A DNA stretch of 10,892 nucleotides from UBA7656 sp040755335 (lineage in GTDB: Bacteria > Acidobacteriota > Blastocatellia > UBA7656): the NCBI GenBank assembly GCA_040755335.1, contig JBFMAU010000257.1, forward strand, positions 1 through 10,892. The letters are read 5' to 3'. Both the position numbers and the translations under genes were made by a program. The notes beneath the pieces were generated by a model that saw only the letters and a list, made by a program, of their open reading frames with translations, was not told the origin of the DNA and made no database searches. This document shows positions 1-5,795 of the stretch, piece by piece (the stretch's first letter is position 1; each line of letters begins with the position of its first letter).

Positions 1-84
1 TTGGGATGCGTTGAGATGTTCTTTCACAAGTTGTTTATAACGCTTTTGCAAGCGCGGTTCGAGCGATGATGTAGTGTCTAGCAT
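1..84 (-). CDS. N-terminal fragment of a putative IS4-type transposase (runs off window)
   Basis: The minus strand has an ATG at 84-82 followed by 28 uninterrupted codons to the window edge. The peptide starts MLDTTSSLEPRLQKR and continues with YKQLVKEHLNASQ. The pattern of a short N-terminus, then RLQKRY.QLV.EHL, resembles the start of Tn5/IS4-type transposases, where this helical segment precedes the DNA-binding region. This is recognition from memory on 28 residues only, and the catalytic DDE part lies outside the window. A weak purine stretch (gaaaag) sits directly before the ATG. No terminal inverted repeat could be assigned with confidence between 85 and 130. It could also be a transposase remnant or an unrelated short frame. 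Confidence 0.42.
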   Translation of the reverse strand, partial: MLDTTSSLEPRLQKRYKQLVKEHLNASQ

Positions 85-274
85 CTTTTCAGTCTATTCT
101 ATAAGACTTGTGTAGATGCAAATGCGTGAACGGGCTGGGCTAGGGAAAAGTTTCCTGAAGGTGCGCCGGGTTTTGAAGACTACTCAGATCAACCGCTTAT
201 GGGTTGAGGCGGTCGAGCGAGTGTTGAATTTCGAGTCTCGATTCCAATTACGCCCTGCTGATACAATCACGGCC

Positions 275-1672
275 ATGACGAAAAAGCTCTTCTTCACATT
301 CGCAATGATGATTGCCTGCGCTGTCTGTGCGATGGCGCAGGCCCGGACGATGAGAGTCGATTACTACCACACGGGCAACTCCGCGCAGGAACTTTTCAGC
401 CTTGATCGCATCGTCATAGAACCTCTCCTGTGGCCCGGTAATCCTCAGCGAGCGATTGATGACACGAATCTCGGAAAGTATCTCTTCGAAGTCGTTGATC
501 GCAACACGAACCGGATTTTATATTCGCGCGGCTTCGCTTCCATCTATGGCGAATGGGAAACTACGGACGAGCCTAAAACGATGTCCCGAACTTTTCACGA
601 ATCACTTCGCTTCCCTGCCCCGACTTCGCCTGTGCAGATCACGCTGAAAAAACGAGACCGTCAGAACGCCTTCCGCGAAATCTGGTCTTTCATCCTCGAC
701 CCGAAAGATATCTTCATCGATACAGCAAAGCCGCCTGCTCCCGGCCCTCTCATCGAAATTCATAAAAGCGGCGACCCTCAATCGAAAGTCGATCTGTTGA
801 TACTCGGCGATGGCTACACTCTCGCAGAGCGAAAGAAATTCGAAAGCGATGCGCGACGTTTGACTGAAATCTTGTTCTCCGTCTCGCCTTTCAAAGAGCG
901 GCGACGCGATTTCAACGTGTGGGGACTTTGCCCCGTGGGCGTGGAGTCGGGCGTCTCGCGCCCCTCGACAGGCATTCACCGCCGCTCGCCTGTGGGGGCG
1001 ACTTATGACGCTTTCGGCTCGGAGCGATACGTTTTGACATTCGACAATCGCGCGTTCAGAGACATCGCGTCATTCGCGCCTTATGAATGCGTCGAGATTC
1101 TGGTCAACGATAAAACTTATGGAGGCGGCGGGATATTCAATGCTTTCTCTACGGTCGCGGCTGACAACCTGTGGTCGCCTTATGTCTTCGTTCACGAATT
1201 CGGCCATCACTTCGCGGGACTCGCCGATGAGTATTACACCTCGTCGGTCGCTTATGCTCCGGCTGCGGAGCGCATAGAGCCGTGGGAGCCGAACGTAACG
1301 GCGCTGCTCGATCCTGCCAGTCTGAAATGGAAAGACCTCGTCGACTCGACTCCTCTGCCTACACCGTGGGAAAAAGAAGCATTTGAAAAGTATTCGCTCG
1401 ACATTCAGAAGCGTCGGCGAGGGATTCGCGCCGAGCGAAGGCCGGAGTCCGATATGGACGCGCTCTTCAAAGAGCAAAAGGAAAGAGAAACGCGCACGCT
1501 CGCTTCCGAGAAATACGCGGGCAAGGTCGGGGCATTCGAAGGGGCGATGTACGAAGCGAAGGGATATTTTCGACCGCAGGCCGATTGCATAATGTTCACG
1601 CGCGATGATGTTCCCTTCTGCGCGGTGTGCCGACGGGCGATTGAGCGCGTGATCGATCTTTACACGCGTTGA
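275..1672 (+). CDS. secreted zinc metallopeptidase, IgA-peptidase M64 family
   Basis: This encodes a probable exported zinc endopeptidase of 465 residues. I start it at ATG 275 because residues 1-23 (MTKKLFFTFAMMIAC...AMAQA) form a good signal peptide. The frame is open back to 116, but the extra 53 residues would bury that signal. A beta-rich N-terminal domain (about 24-150) precedes the peptidase domain, which begins near SKVDLLILGDGYT. The zinc motif HEFGHHFAGLADEY starts at residue 307: H307 and H311 are expected zinc ligands, E308 the catalytic base, and D318 a likely third ligand. Cysteines C438, C449 and C452 form the C-terminal C..MF...FCAVC signature typical of M64. The family is named for IgA proteases, but most members in environmental bacteria have unknown substrates, so IgA cleavage should not be assumed. 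No strong ribosome binding site is visible. A perfect terminator hairpin follows the stop, so it appears monocistronic. Confidence 0.9.
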   Translation: MTKKLFFTFAMMIACAVCAMAQARTMRVDYYHTGNSAQELFSLDRIVIEPLLWPGNPQRAIDDTNLGKYLFEVVDRNTNRILYSRGFASIYGEWETTDEPKTMSRTFHESLRFPAPTSPVQITLKKRDRQNAFREIWSFILDPKDIFIDTAKPPAPGPLIEIHKSGDPQSKVDLLILGDGYTLAERKKFESDARRLTEILFSVSPFKERRRDFNVWGLCPVGVESGVSRPSTGIHRRSPVGATYDAFGSERYVLTFDNRAFRDIASFAPYECVEILVNDKTYGGGGIFNAFSTVAADNLWSPYVFVHEFGHHFAGLADEYYTSSVAYAPAAERIEPWEPNVTALLDPASLKWKDLVDSTPLPTPWEKEAFEKYSLDIQKRRRGIRAERRPESDMDALFKEQKERETRTLASEKYAGKVGAFEGAMYEAKGYFRPQADCIMFTRDDVPFCAVCRRAIERVIDLYTR

Positions 1673-1695
1673 AAAAACGGCGAGATTGACTTTCC

Positions 1696-1732
1696 AAAGC
1701 GAAGGCGCGAACATTCGCGCCTTCGCTTTTTT
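1696..1732 (+). terminator. strong intrinsic terminator after the M64 peptidase gene
   Basis: A perfect 16-bp inverted repeat has its left arm at 1696-1711 and right arm at 1714-1729. The core is GCGAAGGCGCGAA paired with TTCGCGCCTTCGC, and it runs into six T residues (1727-1732). It lies 24 bp after the stop of the rightward gene. The opposite strand has only a short T run after the stem, so the orientation favours the plus strand. Confidence 0.9.
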
Positions 1733-1802
1733 GCTTGAGCCTCGCTTACGACCAAATCCCGCGTAGCCCAACATCCGGCGCGCTTTCTGAGCCTCCCCGC
1801 CG

Positions 1803-1836
1803 AAAAAAATTTCGCCCTCGATGAGGGAATCCCTCA
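1803..1836 (-). terminator. possible terminator of the leftward winged-helix/TPR gene
   Basis: About 80 bp beyond the leftward stop, the minus strand has a palindrome TGAGGGATTCCCTCA (1822-1836) overlapping a second, mutually exclusive stem CCCTC-atc-GAGGG (1815-1827). The second stem is followed within a few bases by seven T residues (A run 1803-1809 on plus). The stems are short and the T run is not directly adjacent, so this is tentative. Nothing else was recognised in 1733-1917. Confidence 0.4.
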
Positions 1837-1917
1837 CGATTTACTGCGTTAGTGATTGAGCGGGAATTTACCTGCTCGCCTCAGATCGCCGTTTCGACGA
1901 TTGAGCGAGATGTTGAA

Positions 1918-3837
1918 TCAAAGCGGAATGGCCATACGCCGCAGCAGGTTTTGGAATCGCTGCTCGCGGCGGACGGCGTCCCAGACCGGCTCGTCCTTGT
2001 AAAAGATTGCAATTGCTCCTGCCTCCAGCCCGCGCTCCAGCCACGAAAGCGCCAATTCCTTCTCATCCAAAGCGACATATATTCTGGCGATATATTGAGC
2101 CAGTTTCAGGCTCGGCCCTGACATCTGTTCCATCTCTTTAATCGTCCGGAGCGCTTCTGCGCGTTTTCCCTGTGCGGCAGCGACAATCCCCGCGCTGTAG
2201 ATAAAAATAGGATCATCCTTTCTCTCTGGTTTTGCCTTCTCCAGTTCAGCCAGCACTTCGTCAAGCTTCCCGTTTGGGATGTAAATCTCTACTTCCAACC
2301 AGAGGATGAAAGACGGCCCAAGTTCTTTTGACTGCCTGAGCAGTTCAAGAGATCGAAGGTAATCTCGCTTGAAAAGATAACTGGCGGCCTCCAGACGCGC
2401 GACTATCGGCGAGAGTGGATCTATCTCGCGCGCTCTCGACCATACCTCAAGGGCTTCATCAAGACGACCCTGTTCCAGCAGAGAAGCTCCCAAGACCAGG
2501 TAAGCATGTGCCATGCTTGGGCTGAGTTCGATAGCGCGTCGCAATTCACGGTCGCCAGTAGAGAAGTCAAATGGCGCGAAAAATACATGGGTCTGACCAA
2601 TGGCGGTGTGCGCTTCGGCCAGAATCGGGTCGAGAGCAAGGGCCATTCTTGCAGCTTCTTCAGTTTTGCGGCGACCTTCATCGGGCGTAAGGAACCCCCG
2701 TATTGTGAGACTGACATAAGCCTCAGTCAATCCAGCATAAGCGAGCGCGTAACTCGGCTCCTCTCCAATTGCTTTTTCGAAATAGCTTATCGCCGCGAAA
2801 AAGTCCTCGCGGGTTCGACGGTGCATACGAGTCCAGCCCAGCAGATAATTCTGATAAGCGCGGATGTTTTCGGTATAGCGTTTGGAAAGCGATTGTTTCT
2901 CTTCGCCTGTCAGCTTGAATCGCAGATTGCTCGCTATTTCTTTAGCCATCTGTTCCTGAACGGCAAATACGTCTGACAGCCTGCGACTATACCTCTCGCC
3001 CCAAATCTGTGTCCCGTCCGCTGTATCGAGCAGGTCTACCTGTACGATCAATGCGTCACCCTGTTGAGTGACTCTCCCTGTGATGATCGCATCTACGCGC
3101 AGGTCGCGCCCTGTTATCTGAGCGTCCGCCTCTTTGCCCTTGTAGCGGAAGACGGTCGTGCGCGCTATCACTTTCAGTTGAGATAGCTGTGAAAGGCTGT
3201 TGATCAAGCTCTCGGTTATTCCGTCGCTCAGGTATTCCGCATTCGGGTCAGCGCTCGAATTGATGAACGGCAGAACGGCTATCGAATGTCTTTCCTTAAC
3301 GGCTGGCCGACCATTGCCAGAGAGAAAATAGAGCGCAATCGCGCCAGACACAATAATCGCGAGGCCGATGAAAATCAGTTTGCGGCGACCTGTTGAAAAC
3401 ACGAACGCAGCAGGCAAACCTTCGGGCCTTTGTTCGAGCGCATGCTCCTGATCCTCGATTACAAGAGTGGACTTTGTGTACCTTGCCACTATCACGTCCG
3501 AGGCATCGCTGGCTTCTTTCACCTCTGCGGAGAACCTGTAGCCGCGGCCCGGAACGGTGACGATGTAGCGCCGCTCGTTCGGAGTTTCGCCCAGAGCTTT
3601 CCTCAAAGCGGAGATATGCAGCGGCAGGTTGGCCTCTTCGACGAAGCTGTCGGGCCAGAGCATCTCCATCAACCTGTCTTTATCAAGCACCTCGCCGTGA
3701 TGCTCGACCAGAATGAGCAATGTATCGAAAGCCTTAGGCGCGAGAGGCACTGCACGGCCATCGCGCAGCAGCAGTCGCTTTTCCGCATCAATGCAGAAAT
3801 GGCCGAACTGGTAAAAGCGATTGATTGGCTCGCTCAT
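1918..3837 (-). CDS. membrane-anchored winged-helix regulator with TolB/FlgO-like domain and TPR repeats
   Basis: This 639-residue protein has a CadC/ToxR-like layout. Residues 5-105 form an OmpR/PhoB-type winged helix, with the usual landmarks PLAPKAFDTLLILVEHHGEV, the LWPDSFVEEANL turn, HISALRKALGE and the C-terminal wing YIVTVPGRGYRF. A linker leads to one membrane segment (about 153-172, flanked by RRK). Residues 184-310 match the TolB-N/FlgO-like domain seen in such regulators (SIAVLPFINSS, YLSDGITESLINSLSQL, GRVTQQGDALIVQVDLLD). Residues 325-630 are tetratricopeptide-like helices such as AISYFEKAIGEEPSYALAYAGL. It has no receiver domain, so it is not a standard response regulator. Inference: cytoplasmic DNA binding coupled to periplasmic sensing through the TPR part. 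It diverges from the small CxxC gene across 166 bp, which makes that pair the natural target. The ligand is unknown. Confidence 0.9.
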   Translation of the reverse strand: MSEPINRFYQFGHFCIDAEKRLLLRDGRAVPLAPKAFDTLLILVEHHGEVLDKDRLMEMLWPDSFVEEANLPLHISALRKALGETPNERRYIVTVPGRGYRFSAEVKEASDASDVIVARYTKSTLVIEDQEHALEQRPEGLPAAFVFSTGRRKLIFIGLAIIVSGAIALYFLSGNGRPAVKERHSIAVLPFINSSADPNAEYLSDGITESLINSLSQLSQLKVIARTTVFRYKGKEADAQITGRDLRVDAIITGRVTQQGDALIVQVDLLDTADGTQIWGERYSRRLSDVFAVQEQMAKEIASNLRFKLTGEEKQSLSKRYTENIRAYQNYLLGWTRMHRRTREDFFAAISYFEKAIGEEPSYALAYAGLTEAYVSLTIRGFLTPDEGRRKTEEAARMALALDPILAEAHTAIGQTHVFFAPFDFSTGDRELRRAIELSPSMAHAYLVLGASLLEQGRLDEALEVWSRAREIDPLSPIVARLEAASYLFKRDYLRSLELLRQSKELGPSFILWLEVEIYIPNGKLDEVLAELEKAKPERKDDPIFIYSAGIVAAAQGKRAEALRTIKEMEQMSGPSLKLAQYIARIYVALDEKELALSWLERGLEAGAIAIFYKDEPVWDAVRREQRFQNLLRRMAIPL

Positions 3838-4003
3838 CGCCGACCTTTAGAAGATTTAGAAAATAAAAGCGCGTTCTTAAAGACATTTAGAGCGCGGTTA
3901 GCTGATTATGCGGCCTGTGTTCGGGCCTCAAGCCGCTTACACCGATTCTTCCGGCGGGAAGTATACCCGAACCCGGTGACGGCGGCAAAACTCAGGAGGC
4001 GAT
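3838..4003. promoter_or_regulatory. divergent intergenic region, likely control region with TTTAGA repeats
   Basis: This 166-bp gap separates the regulator start from the divergent two-gene unit, so both promoters should lie here. The half nearest the regulator is AT-rich and contains TTTAGA three times in the same orientation (3846-3851, 3855-3860, 3886-3891). The first two are 9 bp apart, a spacing compatible with tandem binding of winged-helix monomers. No clear -35/-10 pair was found on either strand. The operator role is inference. Confidence 0.35.
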
Positions 4004-4252
4004 GTGAAAGAGAGAAAGACAGAGATCACCATCGAGACCCTGGAAGTTCTGGTCATAAGCCGTCACGGCGACATCAGTCGAAGCTGGTGCGACGGCTGCG
4101 GCAAGCAGGTAGCCATAATCAGATTGAATGACGCCTGTATGTCGGGCTTGAGACTGGAAGCAATCCAGAGACAAGTGGAGACCGGGCGAATTCACTTGAT
4201 AGAAACGGTTGGCGGGTCGTCACTCTGCCTCAACTCATTGACTCAAATCTGA
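4004..4252 (+). CDS. small CxxC/helical protein of unknown function (Acidobacteria-type)
   Basis: This 82-residue protein starts with GTG at 4004, chosen because a perfect AGGAGG (3994-3999) sits four bases upstream. It begins MKERKTEITIETLEVLVISR, then carries a WCDGCG segment with C29 and C32, which could be half of a metal site or a redox pair. A helical part follows (about 42-63, RLEAIQRQVETGRIHLIET) that resembles the recognition region of MerR/excisionase-type helices, then a C-terminal LCLNSL. I recall similar small proteins of unknown function in Acidobacteria genomes, often beside larger regulators or secreted proteins; that is memory, not a search. It is only 12 bp from the next gene and almost certainly co-transcribed with it. 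A DNA-binding or adaptor role is possible but not shown. Confidence 0.8.
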   Translation: MKERKTEITIETLEVLVISRHGDISRSWCDGCGKQVAIIRLNDACMSGLRLEAIQRQVETGRIHLIETVGGSSLCLNSLTQI

Positions 4253-4264
4253 AAGGAGAAAACG
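4253..4264 (+). promoter_or_regulatory. ribosome binding site linking the two-gene unit
   Basis: AGGAG at 4254-4258 lies six bases before ATG 4265 and directly follows the stop of the small CxxC gene. It fixes the start of the secreted protein and supports coupled expression. Confidence 0.75.
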
Positions 4265-4906
4265 ATGAAGATCAAAACCTTCTCAGCCACGTTCTTGGCG
4301 GCAGCGCTTGTGGTCGCCACGATGCCAGTCCCCGTTTTTCCGCAAGGCAAGCTCTCCAATGCCGTTGGCGATGTGGTATTTGAATTGGTCGGGCAGGCGG
4401 GTAATCCTTCGCCGCCACCTACCCTCGCTCAATCGCAATATGGCTATCTCTCCTATGTCAACGGCATATCCGGCATAGAATCTATCTTCAGTCCGGGGCC
4501 TCAGAACGAGACCACCGCATTGTTGACCTTCTTCAATGACACCGTCGCGGAGCGGGTGATCAACAACGGGCCGATCCGAATAATCAATCGGGTAGGAACG
4601 ACAACTATCTATCTTGACACTACTCCGGATGGAGATTTCAACAATCCCGACTCGTTCCGTGATGGACTGCCGGTTCAGACCTCTGTGCTGAGGCTTCAGT
4701 TCGTTCTTGACACCATCACAGGGGCTTTCACCGCCACGTTTGTCAACACGATCACCTCAAGTGGTTTCTTTCAACTCGGTGGCCATAACTTCCTTCTCGG
4801 AAAGTTCGGGCAAAAGTTCAGAACAACCAATCTCGGCCATGTGAACATGTCAGGTTCGCCTGCAGCCCACTTTGCAGGTTTTGCAGTTGGCGATCTGAAG
4901 AGGTGA
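4265..4906 (+). CDS. secreted protein of unknown function
   Basis: This 213-residue protein has a signal peptide: KIK at positions 2-4, a hydrophobic core at about 8-22 and a likely cleavage near 27 (PVFPQ). I do not recognise the family. The mature part is rich in beta-prone, polar segments (TTTIYLDTT, RLQFVLDTITGAFTATFVN) and glycine, asparagine and threonine. It has no cysteine, no further membrane segment and no sorting tail such as LPXTG or PEP-CTERM. This suggests a soluble beta-sandwich or similar exported protein, but no catalytic motif is visible. Second gene of the unit beginning at 4004, it has a clear ribosome binding site and lies opposite the winged-helix/TPR regulator. It is a plausible output of that regulator, which is inference from position only. 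Confidence 0.8.
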   Translation: MKIKTFSATFLAAALVVATMPVPVFPQGKLSNAVGDVVFELVGQAGNPSPPPTLAQSQYGYLSYVNGISGIESIFSPGPQNETTALLTFFNDTVAERVINNGPIRIINRVGTTTIYLDTTPDGDFNNPDSFRDGLPVQTSVLRLQFVLDTITGAFTATFVNTITSSGFFQLGGHNFLLGKFGQKFRTTNLGHVNMSGSPAAHFAGFAVGDLKR

Positions 4907-5345
4907 AATTCGGGCTAGACGCTCGATCACGGGAGTTCAATTGACAGCGTGGGATCAGTAGCTTTACGGCTATCGCCTGCACATCGGTTACTAATTGATC
5001 CAGAGTTACGCATTGAAGTAGCTGACGTTGAAAGCCGACACCTTATCGGTGCGATTGCGGCTCATAGGCCGTTTCTTCTTCCTCAGGCGTGAGTTCCACT
5101 TAACAGCGCAAAGCGGCACAGGGAGTCTTCAAACCCTCTGTGCCGTTTCCTTCCACAAGAATTCTTGGACTTGGCCCGTCGGCTTCAATAAAATTGCCAG
5201 CGCAATGGCCACAGACCGCGAAGTTATGTCAGAGCCATAGAAATTTTCAGTGAGCTTTCCGGCAAGGATCTGAGACGCGCCGTTGATAGAGGAAGCGCGC
5301 CAGGGCGTTGCGCGATGCGAGTCACTGATTCGATGAATGAACTGA
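4907..5345. other. 439-bp stretch without a convincing gene
   Basis: Only short frames without family resemblance occur here. One candidate (5028-5240, TTG start) has no ribosome binding site and an unconvincing composition. Structures seen are a spaced inverted repeat GGATCA/TGATCC (4952-4957 and 4996-5001), a small hairpin CACC-ttatc-GGTG near 5040, and the terminator-like hairpin listed separately. No tRNA or riboswitch pattern was recognised. The TGA directly before 5346 shows that the next gene does not extend back into this region. Confidence 0.5.
5114..5148 (+). terminator. terminator-like hairpin
   Basis: CGGCACAG (5114-5121) pairs with CTGTGCCG (5138-5145), extended by GGG/CCC with one bulged base, and followed by TTT then CCTT. 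It is about 210 bp after the secreted-protein gene and may end that transcript, although the T run is weak. Confidence 0.45.
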
Positions 5346-5786
5346 ATGGATTTCGCTTCTCGATATAACCGGATGGTTTTGAAACTGCTCGGCAGAAGCC
5401 TCCGCCGCCGAGACGGATCGAGCGAGCGCAAAATCCGTGAAGCGGAAAAGCGGCTCGACATCAAGCTGCCTCTCGCGCTTCGCGAGTATCATCGCGTGGC
5501 CGGAAACCTCGCGGAGTTGAACAAGCAGCATAATCAGCTTCTCGATCTTTCAGACCTCGTTGTTGAAGAAGGCCATCTGATATTTATGCATGAAAATCAA
5601 TGGGTAGTTAGCTGGGGAATCAGAATCGAAGACCTCTCCTGCGAAGACCCTGCGGTGTGGCAGCGCAATAATTCCGAGCCAATCGTTTGGCGCGCGGAAG
5701 AATTGACCGTTTCCGAATTCATCGCGGCGATGCTCCTCTGGCAGTCAGGAGTCAGTGAAGACGAAGCGCGTCGCTCGCGCTTTTGA
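5346..5786 (+). CDS. SMI1/KNR4 (SUKH)-like small protein
   Basis: This 146-residue cytoplasmic protein has no signal peptide. After a basic N-terminus (RSLRRRDG), residues 28-52 (IREAEKRLDIKLPLALREYHRV) match the start of the SMI1/KNR4 fold: a helix, then LP..L+EYY-type residues. VEEGHLIFMHENQWVVSWGI (73-92) is the characteristic strand pair of that superfamily. The rest, with the tryptophans VWRAEELTVSEFIAAMLLW, is compatible. SUKH proteins often act as immunity proteins against secreted toxins, but many stand alone. No toxin gene is seen beside this one, so its role is open. The start at 5346 is the earliest possible, since TGA precedes it in frame; M10 (5373) is an alternative. No ribosome binding site is visible. 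The gene converges on the fusion gene, with stops 9 bp apart. Confidence 0.7.
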   Translation: MDFASRYNRMVLKLLGRSLRRRDGSSERKIREAEKRLDIKLPLALREYHRVAGNLAELNKQHNQLLDLSDLVVEEGHLIFMHENQWVVSWGIRIEDLSCEDPAVWQRNNSEPIVWRAEELTVSEFIAAMLLWQSGVSEDEARRSRF

Positions 5787-5795
5787 TGAACCGAT

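Noticed and set aside
116..274. Upstream extension of the M64 gene to ATG 116
   Set aside because: Would put 53 residues before a clear signal peptide; no ribosome binding site and the extension has no family resemblance.
1070..1837. 255-codon leftward open frame
   Set aside because: It lies mostly antisense to the M64 zinc motif and C-terminus and crosses the terminator; its composition (Arg/Ser-rich) is that of a shadow frame and no domain was recognised.
2506..2976. 156-codon rightward open frame
   Set aside because: Antisense to the TPR part of the winged-helix regulator, with no ribosome binding site and no recognisable motif.
3430..4131. 233-codon rightward open frame
   Set aside because: Antisense to the well-supported regulator N-terminus, then out of frame with the CxxC gene; the Arg/His-rich tail is typical of a shadow.
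4952..5001. GGATCA/TGATCC spaced inverted repeat as a possible structured RNA
   Set aside because: Only six paired bases with a long loop and no riboswitch or small-RNA consensus seen.
5028..5240. 70-codon TTG-start frame
   Set aside because: Covers the terminator-like hairpin, has no ribosome binding site and no recognisable family.
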